Part shown: in pieces, positions 7,584 through 14,898 of the stretch | How positions within the stretch are numbered: the first letter of the stretch is position 1 | Layout of the letters: each line of letters starts with the position of its first letter | Assembly: GCF_005869225.1 (NCBI RefSeq) | Contig: NZ_SWFP01000001.1 | Coordinates: 434,001-498,000 of the forward strand | Origin: Dyadobacter bucti | GTDB lineage: Bacteria > Bacteroidota > Bacteroidia > Cytophagales > Spirosomataceae | Direction: 5' to 3' | DNA length: 64,000 bases | Program-made: the position numbers and the translations under genes | Notes under the pieces: generated by a model | Told to the model about the DNA's origin: nothing | Database searches by the model: none | What the model saw: only the letters and a program-made list of their open reading frames with translations

Positions 7584-10070
7584 TTAGTTTTTAACGATTT
7601 TGTAAGTCAATCTGCTGCCATCGGTGCGGTTCACGTGCACCACGTACATGCCCGAAGGAAGATTTTTCACATCTATGCCTTCTGCTGGCGCAGTCCGTGA
7701 TTCAAGGACCATGGTCCCCAGCATATTAAACACTTGTACTCCTGTAATTTTATCCAGGTTGTCCACTTTCAGGATCAGCTTTTCGGCCACCGGATTGGGA
7801 TAAAGTGATGCACCGAACTCAATATTAAAGCGCAGGTTAACCAGTTTTGAGTAGGCGTAGGTACTGTCGCTGTCTATCATTTTTAGACGATAAAGATTTT
7901 CGCCGTCGAGCGGATTTGCATCCACAAAAGAATAACTGAACGGTTTCACGCTCTCTCCCTGTGCTGCCACCGAACCAATCGCACTCCACGATTTACCTGA
8001 CTGGCTACGCTGAATTTCAAAACGTTCACTATTGACTTCGTCTGCTGTGCTCCAGTTGAGCAAGGCAGTATTGCCTTCTCTTGCCGCAGTAAAATCGATC
8101 AGTGTCACAGGCATGGCAGTATCGGTAATTTTGAAAATCTCGATCGCGGCAATCGCAAGCCTGTTGACAGTTGGCGTAAAATTGATATTGAGGACGTCGT
8201 CCAGTACCGATGTCGTGAAATCTTTAACAATCGCAGTACGATAGCCCACTTCATTGTATATATCCAGATTGTTTAAGATCTGCTGCCCTTCCATCGTGCC
8301 GCTGAAAACCCTTTGTCCGGGTTGTCCGTCAAAGTAATTTTCTACGAAATGCATACGCACGAGATAACTACCATTGGTGAGCGGAATGTTATACCCGGTA
8401 GCGGCAAGATCTGTCGCCGCAGAAAGATACGTCTGGTATAACTGATCAACGTCCGTTCCCGCCACGTCCGAAGGACTTACCTGGCTGTCGAGGCGTACCG
8501 AGCCTGTGCGGTAAGCCTGGTCGGATTCATATTCAATACCCCCGATTGTCACATTGGAATCCGAGCCACCTTTAATCCGCTTCACGACGCTTACCATCGA
8601 AACGCTGCTACGGCCTGAGCCGTAAAGCGGAATGCGGAGAGGCGATGTAGAATTATTGTAGCTGATAAGTATGGAAGCATTTTTAATCCCCACTGAAGTC
8701 GGTGTAAAACGAACATCCAGGGAGGCTGTGCCCTGGGCGGGTATGTTGGTCGAGCTGATAGAACCTAATGAAAATTCACTGGCATTTGGGCCGCTCAGCG
8801 TGATCCCTTTAATTGTTATTGCCGGATCTGTTGAACTATCGTCATAGGTCGTACCCAGGTTTTTAACAGTAAAGTTAATCGTGCTGTCTCCTCCTATGGA
8901 AACCGGGTTGAACGCTACCGCAGAAGATGTAAGCGGCGCAAGGGTAGAGTAATTGGCAGTTCCTGTTTCAGGACGTACATTTTCTATAAAGTACATATTG
9001 TCCTGGTAATCGTAGTTCGTAAATTCTACATCAATGTAATCATGATTTACAAAGTAGGCATTGGGAACCACATTTCCGTTTGCGTCAACCGCCTTTAAAA
9101 ATCGCAATCCGATCAGCTGGCCTGGGTTTCTGGTCCTGTCGGAATAAGAAATCCCTACCCGGATACCAAAAGCACCGGAAGGTTCAAACGAACCCTGCGC
9201 CAGCGCCAGCGTCCCGTTTCTGATCCTGGGTGTGAGGCTTTGTCCGTCGAGTGTACTATGGGAGAAAAGGCTCACATTACCGCCACCGCTTGTAAGGAAA
9301 TAATCAAATGATTCGGTGGATGCACAGCATGCATGATATGCCGCCAGCTGATATACCTTGACAGGTTTCGCAGGATCAGCCCTTACGAAATGGGAAACTG
9401 CAATTTCTTCGGAATTGGGAACAACCGTGGACCCTTCTATTGTACCGTCGGTTGCATTATATCCAGCTCTTGAACTGAAATTAAAAGCATCTATGATCTC
9501 CTGCGCATAAGGCTCGTTCCTTCCTTCACCCTGCCTCTGGTACAATCCATGAAGCATCACTTCTTTCGCAGGAGAAATACCGTCGTTACTATTGATTGTG
9601 AGCTTGTCATGGAATACTTTAACCCTCGTTGCCGCATCCACAGCGATAAACTGAACAACCACTTCCGCATAATTCCTTGTGGCAACGCTCACCGGCAGGG
9701 TAAACGACGTGTTCCCGTTGACCGAAAGAATTTTCCAGGCCGTCGGGTCCGATAATACCAAATCGCTCACAACCAGATCATCGCCTCCGAAATTGTTGAT
9801 CCTGAGACGGATGCGATCGTGATTTTCATTATAGGGAGTTACTTCCGGGGATGTCCGTCTCCATGGCTCCTGGATCAGAGAGAAGACGAGCTGGTCATTG
9901 GCGGGAAAATTATCCATGTTTTTCAAAACCATATAGGGTCCCGCAGACTGAGCGTAGGCGCCGGGAGCCATCACACAACCATAAATCACACATACACAAG
10001 ACAATAACAAACGAAATTTGTTATTTACAGTGTTCAATAAAAACATTTTGTAGAGATAATTTTTCACCAT
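7584..10070 (-). CDS. Secreted malectin-domain protein with choice-of-anchor D domain and T9SS sorting tail
   Basis: This 828-residue protein starts with a signal peptide ending at AYAQ. ATG at 10046 is an alternative start just ahead of the hydrophobic core. Domains in order: an FPANDQ-type beta domain (about residues 50-180); a module running from NEPYAQEI (185) to DYQDNMYFIENV (360) that contains a Cys-Cys pair in HACCASTE; a choice-of-anchor D (ASPM/SPD-2/Hydin) domain; a malectin-like sugar-binding domain (about 490-650, with VKRIKGGSD and LYQTYLSAATDLA); a fibronectin-III-like segment; and a C-terminal T9SS type A domain with YPNPV and LPSGMYVVHV. The T9SS tail predicts export through the type IX system and surface attachment or release. 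Its first four domains match part of the giant protein at 53-64 kb. The target glycan is unknown. Confidence 0.88.
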   Translation of the reverse strand: MVKNYLYKMFLLNTVNNKFRLLLSCVCVIYGCVMAPGAYAQSAGPYMVLKNMDNFPANDQLVFSLIQEPWRRTSPEVTPYNENHDRIRLRINNFGGDDLVVSDLVLSDPTAWKILSVNGNTSFTLPVSVATRNYAEVVVQFIAVDAATRVKVFHDKLTINSNDGISPAKEVMLHGLYQRQGEGRNEPYAQEIIDAFNFSSRAGYNATDGTIEGSTVVPNSEEIAVSHFVRADPAKPVKVYQLAAYHACCASTESFDYFLTSGGGNVSLFSHSTLDGQSLTPRIRNGTLALAQGSFEPSGAFGIRVGISYSDRTRNPGQLIGLRFLKAVDANGNVVPNAYFVNHDYIDVEFTNYDYQDNMYFIENVRPETGTANYSTLAPLTSSAVAFNPVSIGGDSTINFTVKNLGTTYDDSSTDPAITIKGITLSGPNASEFSLGSISSTNIPAQGTASLDVRFTPTSVGIKNASILISYNNSTSPLRIPLYGSGRSSVSMVSVVKRIKGGSDSNVTIGGIEYESDQAYRTGSVRLDSQVSPSDVAGTDVDQLYQTYLSAATDLAATGYNIPLTNGSYLVRMHFVENYFDGQPGQRVFSGTMEGQQILNNLDIYNEVGYRTAIVKDFTTSVLDDVLNINFTPTVNRLAIAAIEIFKITDTAMPVTLIDFTAAREGNTALLNWSTADEVNSERFEIQRSQSGKSWSAIGSVAAQGESVKPFSYSFVDANPLDGENLYRLKMIDSDSTYAYSKLVNLRFNIEFGASLYPNPVAEKLILKVDNLDKITGVQVFNMLGTMVLESRTAPAEGIDVKNLPSGMYVVHVNRTDGSRLTYKIVKN

Positions 10071-10733
10071 TTTTACTTCATTTAAGTGAGTTAGTAAACG
10101 CTATGGACAAATAATGCAAAACGGATTGCCTGCTAATCGTGAGATCAGCAAGAAACGTGTAATGCCAGCATGGTTTTGAGGAGGGGTGAATCACAGTATT
10201 CGTTGCAGCAAACAACAACGATCAAAAAGAAAGCGAACTTCGGTCCAGGCCAGGCAAACAGAATTAATTTGATCTCCTTCTCCCCTATTTCACCCATTTC
10301 CTCATCGGATCTTTTCGTTACCCACGTATAAAAGACGTTCCCAAAAATTTGATTGTAGCTATTTGACCATGCAGTTCGAATTAATTTTCAAATTCCGCTT
10401 TCAGAATCTGACGTGACAGTTTTATTAAAATAATTGTGCAGACAACTATGAGGTAAAAATGGTTTTAAAATACATACACCTGCAATATTTTATCATAAGA
10501 CGGACAAATTGAGTCACAAAGCGGACAAATACGCAGATTGTCATTTTGGCCCGATATCCGGCTACAACCCGCCCGTCGCCAAATAAATACTGCGGAAGTA
10601 GAACTTTTTAGTGAATCAGGGCAACTAGTATGTATTCGAAAACCAAAAAAAAATCCGTCCAAAATGTCCAGTTTCAGACAGCCCGTTGATTAGGCAGGTG
10701 TAGTTCAAACATTCAATCATAATCAGAATCAAA
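10071..10733. other. 663-bp gap without a convincing gene
   Basis: No credible coding region is seen. A minus-strand frame at 10465-10662 lacks any recognisable motif. Direct repeats CGGACAAAT at 10501-10509 and 10522-10530 lie 21 bp apart, two DNA turns, and could be a protein-binding site. The region separates two divergently transcribed genes and must contain their promoters, which I could not locate with confidence. Confidence 0.4.
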
Positions 10734-11207
10734 ATGAATCAAAGAATCAATGCTTTTGAAAAAGGTCAGCAGGCTATGAAGGCGATGTACGGCCTCGGAA
10801 TGTATCTGTCCAAATCCTCCATCGAGCAAAAACTGCTCAACCTGATCTACTTCAGGGTTTCGCAGATCAATGGCTGCGCCTATTGCCTCGACATGCATTC
10901 CAAAGATCTGATGATAAAAGGAGAAAGTGAGCAACGGCTTTTCATTCTGAATGCATGGCGGGAGGCACCGATGTTCACCGATCGTGAACGCGCCGCACTG
11001 GCGTGGGCCGAGTCCGTTACCCGGCTCCGGGAAGGGGAGGTTACGGATGAAGTTTACGAACAGGCAAAAGCCGAGTTTTCAGATACGGAACTCATCGACC
11101 TCACCCTGGCCGTGACGACCATTAATACGTACAACCGGATCAATATCGCTTTCCGGACAGCTGCCGGTAGTTATGAGCCGGGTGCCCATGCTGTAAAGGC
11201 CGGTTAA
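10734..11207 (+). CDS. Carboxymuconolactone decarboxylase / AhpD-like family protein
   Basis: The 157-residue helical protein carries the AhpD-type redox motif CAYC at residues 48-51 followed by His55 (GCAYCLDMHSKDL). In AhpD these cysteines and histidine reduce peroxiredoxin or peroxides. The later part (EAPMFTDRERAALAWAESVT, then NRINIAFRTAAG) is typical of the single-domain CMD family of about 150 residues. It is monocistronic, with a very strong terminator 20 bp after the stop. A role in peroxide or electrophile defence is likely from the family but not shown here. True decarboxylase activity is unlikely because the redox CxxC is intact. Confidence 0.88.
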   Translation: MNQRINAFEKGQQAMKAMYGLGMYLSKSSIEQKLLNLIYFRVSQINGCAYCLDMHSKDLMIKGESEQRLFILNAWREAPMFTDRERAALAWAESVTRLREGEVTDEVYEQAKAEFSDTELIDLTLAVTTINTYNRINIAFRTAAGSYEPGAHAVKAG

Positions 11208-11227
11208 GAACGGGCAAATCACCAACA

Positions 11228-11277
11228 GACAAAACCGCGGCAGTTTGCATAGTGATGCAAGCTGCCGCGGTTTTGTC
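11228..11277 (+). terminator. Very long-stem terminator after the AhpD-like gene
   Basis: Arms 11228-11250 and 11255-11277 pair over 23 bp with a single G-T wobble and a 4-nt loop (AGTG). The stem has a GC core (CCGCGGCAG) and ends in TTTTGTC. It can work in both directions. Confidence 0.88.
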
Positions 11278-11283
11278 GTCTAC

Positions 11284-11400
11284 ATGGTTAATCAAAAAGT
11301 GATGACAGATCAGGATGGCAGGGATATTACAATAACGGAATCCGATTACCTGAACGGGAATTTCCATACGGTGTTTCCCACAAGAAGATTGTATGAATAA
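11284..11400 (+). CDS. Possible 38-residue ORF
   Basis: ATG at 11284 opens a 38-codon frame ending TAA at 11400, starting 7 bp after the terminator hairpin. The product is polar (begins MVNQKVMTDQDG, ends FPTRRLYE), has no membrane segment and no recognised motif. Its base composition is coding-like compared with the AT-rich DNA that follows. It could be a remnant or chance. Confidence 0.2.
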   Translation: MVNQKVMTDQDGRDITITESDYLNGNFHTVFPTRRLYE

Positions 11401-11720
11401 AAGTGAAGTATTCTTAATAAACCTGGCAATATATAATCCCCCGAAAAGAGGATAATTAAAAAATTATATTATTACTATTAAGTATGAATAAACCAAAAAG
11501 CTAAATGAAAATATGAATGAATTAATATCTATTTCTATTTAAATAATTGTTTTAAATCTGAATCAAACATTTAAATTATATTTAATTAAATTCAGATTCA
11601 TATTTTTAGAACAGGATATTAAATGAATTGTAATTTATGGCTTGAATCAATCAAAATATGAATTTACATTCGCAGAACACCTATTAAAATTAACATTAAG
11701 ATGATGTTCAAAAAAAGGGA
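11401..11720. other. AT-rich gene-free island
   Basis: This ~320-bp stretch is strongly AT-rich and has stop codons in all frames. It contains the inverted repeat AATCTGAAT (11555-11563) / ATTCAGATT (11590-11598), whose 26-nt loop is itself made of TTAAAT-type repeats. It lies between convergent genes, so it is not an obvious promoter region. No function is seen. Confidence 0.4.
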
Positions 11721-12113
11721 TTACATTGTAATCAAGGCGTACTCATTGTTGTCAAGCAACATCACACCGTCTCTCACAAATCCGGACATATTTATATTAT
11801 CTCCGGTAATCTTGATCGCATCACCAGTCCTTTTAAATGAGCAAGTTACAATAGGGCCGGTATATTTTTTATTGATATCCGCCCTTACCAGATATGCTTT
11901 CGTTTCAGAAGCAAATATTACTACCTCATAATAATCTTTACCGGTTTTAATATCATAACCCAGCAATTTCGCCCAGCTCGTACCTACCAACATATTACTG
12001 TATGGCTTTAATGTTACCTTTTCTTTGACGTCACAAGATGTTAGGAATGCCACGAAAATAATGATAAAAAATTTTGTAGCTAATAATTGCGGGTCATTGT
12101 AGAACTTTTTCAT
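11721..12113 (-). CDS. Small hypothetical lipoprotein
   Basis: The 130-residue protein has a basic N-terminus, a hydrophobic segment (FFIIIFVAFL) and a lipobox LTSC with Cys at about residue 27, so it should be lipidated and exported. The mature part is beta-prone and matches no family I know. The residues after Cys (DVKEK) are not the K-D/E-rich signal of surface lipoproteins, so a periplasmic-facing location is more likely. It is AT-rich compared with the genes around it and sits among AT-rich spacers, consistent with an accessory gene. Confidence 0.65.
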   Translation of the reverse strand: MKKFYNDPQLLATKFFIIIFVAFLTSCDVKEKVTLKPYSNMLVGTSWAKLLGYDIKTGKDYYEVVIFASETKAYLVRADINKKYTGPIVTCSFKRTGDAIKITGDNINMSGFVRDGVMLLDNNEYALITM

Positions 12114-12458
12114 TTTCTTTGTTGCCTATATTTTTTTGTTGTGTGATTATAATTACCCCTGAATTATAATTCTGATTCGAATGTAAAGGGAGTATTAATA
12201 TTCATAATTATTAATGGGGTGATTGCAGGCAACTCAGGGTTCAAATTGAGGAAAGTTGGGGTTTGCTACTTATTAGAATTAACTGAATGTTAATCCATCA
12301 AAAAGTAGAAATACCTTGAAATGAATCTTACAGTTACATCTATATCATATAATAAAATTAGTTTTGTGTGGTGAACGCCTGTTTCCGTGGGGTGAACGCC
12401 CATAAAACCGAAATTCTGCCTTCTACGGATTTATAAAGTGCTATAAACAAACAGCAAA
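12114..12458. promoter_or_regulatory. Divergent regulatory region between lipoprotein and GNAT genes
   Basis: No gene is seen in these 345 bp. A perfect inverted repeat ATTATAATT (12146-12154) / AATTATAAT (12162-12170) lies 33-57 bp upstream of the lipoprotein start. On the plus strand TAGTTTTG at 12359-12366 fits the Bacteroidota -7 box TAnnTTTG, without a clear -33 TTG. Two copies of GGTGAACGCC follow at 12370-12379 and 12391-12400, exactly 21 bp apart and next to the expected start of transcription of the GNAT gene. Confidence 0.45.
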
Positions 12459-12908
12459 ATGAGCAGCTACAAGATCACAGTTCCCGATGAAAATGACTTT
12501 GACGAACTCGCCGAGGTCTGGGACGCATCCGTGCGGTCAACACACGATTTCCTGGGGGAAAATGATATCCGGTACTTTAAACTCCTGGTCAGAAACAAGT
12601 ATCTTAAAGCAGTCAGTTTATTTTGTGTAAGGGATCAATCAGGGGCGATAGCAGGGTTTTCGGGGATATCGGAGAAAACTCTGGAAATGCTTTTTGTGCA
12701 CCCTCTGCATTTTGGAAAAGGAATTGGCAAGCAGCTGATCGTGCACGCCATTTCAGAGAAGGGAATCCGGAAAGTAGATGTAAATGAGCAGAATCCTTCC
12801 GCCCTGGCATTTTATCAGCACATGGGATTTATTGTAACCAAACGTTCACCAATTGATGGCGCGGGCAAACCATATCCCATCCTGCACCTGGAATTGCCTT
12901 CCAGCTGA
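12459..12908 (+). CDS. GNAT-family N-acetyltransferase
   Basis: The 149-residue protein has the single GNAT fold. The acetyl-CoA pyrophosphate-binding segment is visible as LFVHPLHFGKGIGKQLIVHA, where the usual R/Q-x-x-G-x-G/A is HFGKGIGK. Then come VNEQNPSALAFYQHMGFI, the typical strand 5/helix 4 region, and a closing ILHLEL strand. The substrate (amino group of a small molecule, antibiotic or protein) is unknown. It stands alone and faces a convergent SRPBCC gene. Its upstream region carries a paired 10-bp direct repeat that may be an operator. Confidence 0.88.
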   Translation: MSSYKITVPDENDFDELAEVWDASVRSTHDFLGENDIRYFKLLVRNKYLKAVSLFCVRDQSGAIAGFSGISEKTLEMLFVHPLHFGKGIGKQLIVHAISEKGIRKVDVNEQNPSALAFYQHMGFIVTKRSPIDGAGKPYPILHLELPSS

Positions 12909-12950
12909 TGCACAGTAATTGACTTTTGATTAATGTTGTGGGGCGGACGG

Positions 12951-13379
12951 TTAGAAAGTTCTGCTTTGATAAGGCGTGCCTTCATCGTTTTCACAATATA
13001 ATTTAAGGCTCAGCAGGAACATTGCCCAATTATAATTGCACCATTGGTAAAACTCCGTGAGTTCCCGCCAATTGTAGTGACGCAAGACCACCGAAGTAAC
13101 ATTGCTTTTTTCGGAAAGGTCAAATGAAATCCCGGTACCTATCCATTCCGCGTCGGAATCGGTACACTCCCAAACGATCCTGTTATTTTCGGAAAGTTCT
13201 ACGATCTTCATTTTAGTAGGTTTCTCATCCCCAAACCCGAATTCGTTTACAAACCCTACTTCGGGCTTCACGATCAGGTCCGTGGTCCACACGCGGGAAA
13301 GGCCTTCGTGCGTGGTCAGTGCCTCATACACCTTCGCAACCGGCACTTTGATGTAGTTGATATGCTCTATTTTTTCCAT
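12951..13379 (-). CDS. SRPBCC / AHSA1-like domain protein
   Basis: From the ATG at 13379 (MEKIEHINYIKVP) the product has 142 residues, the usual size of a single START/Bet v1-like (SRPBCC, AHSA1-type) domain. The frame stays open for 89 more codons upstream, but that part lacks family similarity and crosses two hairpins, so I reject it. Visible features are KVYEALTTHEGLSRVWTTD at the start and a long C-terminal helix (WAMFLLSLKLYCE). The fold forms a hydrophobic pocket that binds lipids or other small ligands. No partner gene is adjacent, and the function is unknown. Confidence 0.82.
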   Translation of the reverse strand: MEKIEHINYIKVPVAKVYEALTTHEGLSRVWTTDLIVKPEVGFVNEFGFGDEKPTKMKIVELSENNRIVWECTDSDAEWIGTGISFDLSEKSNVTSVVLRHYNWRELTEFYQWCNYNWAMFLLSLKLYCENDEGTPYQSRTF

Positions 13380-13548
13380 TTTCTGATCAAATCTGGAAAC
13401 AAACATAACAAGAATACCACGCCGCACAGCCGGGCAAACAAGACATCCTGCGGGGGAGTATGGGACAAAGGCAGGTACACATGAGAAAATTTTGATACAT
13501 TTTTCATTCTGTGTACGGCCAGAAAATGGGTTTTGGTTTAAGACCACG

Positions 13549-13565
13549 AGGCTCCGCAGGAGCCT
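13549..13565 (+). terminator. Short hairpin followed by T-run
   Basis: AGGCTCC (13549-13555) and GGAGCCT (13559-13565) form a 7-bp stem, followed by TTTTTG on the plus strand. No plus-strand gene obviously ends here. A second GGCCTC/GAGGCC hairpin lies at 13605-13619, just past the stop of the minus-strand nucleotidyltransferase gene, and may be that gene's terminator. Confidence 0.4.
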
Positions 13566-13642
13566 TTTTGTTGTGTTTACATGACATTTTTTGACATAAA
13601 TGGGGGCCTCTCCGAGGCCGCAAGAGAAACCAGATCGCGATT

Positions 13643-14326
13643 TCACGAGTTTACAAATTCCGTCAGGCTTCCCAGGATATAGTTTACCCTCCTTTTTTCA
13701 GCGTATTCCAAATGCGATCCGATCCATTCCTCCAGATAAGCGTTTTCAAGCAACTGACTGATTTCATATCTAAGATATTGTCTCAATCCATGTTCACTGA
13801 CAAGCATTTCCTGCCATAATGTTAACCGGTGGTTAAATAAGTATACAAGATCCTCAAAGTCAGAACTTGTGCGACCGTCACCGCCACCTCTGTTTTTAAA
13901 TGCTTCCAGCTTGGTGGCAACAAAATATTCAGGCCTAAAAATATTTATGACGTATCCATCTCCTATATCGTACTTAACCGCGGTTGAAAAACCGGCGGGA
14001 TACCATCTATTGCTAAACCCAAGAACTGTCTCTCCGGTTGGCATAACATCCACAATAATACCCTTAACTTTATACCGGCAGATAACACCCGACTCCATGT
14101 CGTTGACAAATTTCTTGCCCCGTAATTTTTCATCAACAGCACTATAACTTTTGTAGTCTGCCAATTCAACCAGTATGTCAATATCATTAGTCGGCCTTAC
14201 CTCTTCAGCAGCCCTTTGAACATACAAAGCAACCGTAGCTCCACCAACAAATACTACTTCATCTTTTAATTCCTCCAATGCGTCATGCACCACTTTAATA
14301 CGCAGTATATTGTCTTTATAACTCAT
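13643..14326 (-). CDS. Nucleotidyltransferase, AbiEii-type toxin-like
   Basis: The 227-residue protein shows the polymerase-beta-like nucleotidyltransferase signature: GG at residues 28-29, the paired Asp48/Asp50 in RPTNDIDILVE, and a third Asp93 in GIIVDVMPTG. RPEYFVATKLEAFKNRGGGD is the helical region common in AbiEii/AbiGii toxins and MenA-like enzymes. Those toxins block growth by nucleotidylating tRNA or other targets. The start codon overlaps the stop of the upstream gene by four bases (ATGA), so translation is coupled. The pair resembles a type IV (AbiE) toxin-antitoxin or phage-defence unit. The target is unknown, and a housekeeping role is less likely. Confidence 0.78.
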   Translation of the reverse strand: MSYKDNILRIKVVHDALEELKDEVVFVGGATVALYVQRAAEEVRPTNDIDILVELADYKSYSAVDEKLRGKKFVNDMESGVICRYKVKGIIVDVMPTGETVLGFSNRWYPAGFSTAVKYDIGDGYVINIFRPEYFVATKLEAFKNRGGGDGRTSSDFEDLVYLFNHRLTLWQEMLVSEHGLRQYLRYEISQLLENAYLEEWIGSHLEYAEKRRVNYILGSLTEFVNS

Positions 14327-14838
14327 TGCAGGATGACTTTCTTTATTTGTTCCAAGGCTAATTTTTTCTCCCTTATTCGTCCGATACGCAGAATATCAAC
14401 GCCGGCAAGCAGTTTATACAGGACATCGTCCGTCAATATAGCTCTGGGAACACCTTTATGAAGTGGTTCAATCGCCAGACCTCTTATCCCCCCGTTTTCA
14501 TCCTTCCAAACATAGTCCAAAGAACTGGAAAAATGATCCTTATAAAAGGGATGAGAATGAGCAGTTGGTACACCTGTGACAATCGGTCCGGGCTGCAATG
14601 GAAATACATAGGAAAGACCAAATTCTAAAAATTCCATTAGTGAATTTTTAAACACGTCTCTCTTACTTTCATTCAGAAGCCCGGCTATGCTGCTACGGCT
14701 TAAAGATTCAGACACTTCGGATGTACTAATATACAGTGTCGATGATAAGTCGCGGTATTGCCATTCAGTTCTATTCAGACTGATTATTTTAAGTAAGATG
14801 ACCACGTCCAACGGACGCATTCCTTTATGAGCTCTCAT
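14323..14838 (-). CDS. Winged-helix antitoxin/regulator of the nucleotidyltransferase operon
   Basis: I take ATG 14838 (MRAHKGMRPL), giving 171 residues; ATG 14820 is an alternative. An upstream TTG at 14853 is unlikely, being inside the promoter. The N-terminal ~60 residues (LDVVILLKIISLNRTEWQYRDLSSTL then SEVSESLSRSSIAGLL) look like a MarR/winged-helix DNA-binding domain, as in AbiEi-type antitoxins that repress their own operon. The rest has no named domain. It overlaps the toxin-like gene by four bases. A perfect 12-bp palindrome lies just upstream and is the obvious candidate binding site. Antitoxin function is inferred from arrangement. Confidence 0.68.
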   Translation of the reverse strand: MRAHKGMRPLDVVILLKIISLNRTEWQYRDLSSTLYISTSEVSESLSRSSIAGLLNESKRDVFKNSLMEFLEFGLSYVFPLQPGPIVTGVPTAHSHPFYKDHFSSSLDYVWKDENGGIRGLAIEPLHKGVPRAILTDDVLYKLLAGVDILRIGRIREKKLALEQIKKVILQ

Positions 14839-14842
14839 AACA

Positions 14843-14891
14843 CAAATGTACAAATTCTGTTCGCTGTTTGCAAATCGCGAACAGCGAACAG
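14843..14891 (-). promoter_or_regulatory. Promoter and palindromic operator of the toxin-antitoxin-like operon
   Basis: On the minus strand TACATTTG (14843-14850) matches the Bacteroidota -7 box TAnnTTTG, and a TTG at 14871-14873 is 20 bp upstream, fitting the -33 element. A perfect inverted repeat CTGTTCGCTGTT (14857-14868) / AACAGCGAACAG (14880-14891) with an 11-bp centre spans the -33 region. Transcription would begin around 14838, so the mRNA may be almost leaderless if ATG 14838 is used. It could also serve as a weak stop for the permease gene ending at 14899. Confidence 0.65.
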
Positions 14892-14898
14892 GAGTTAT

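Noticed and set aside
10465..10662. Minus-strand 65-codon frame in the 663-bp gap
   Set aside because: No motif and no start context; a Cys-rich run alone is not enough to call a gene.
13380..13646. Upstream extension of the SRPBCC protein
   Set aside because: The added 89 codons cross two hairpins and show no family similarity; MEKIEH at 13379 is the family start.
14839..14853. TTG start five codons upstream in the antitoxin-like gene
   Set aside because: It lies within the -7 promoter box, so it would not be in the transcript.
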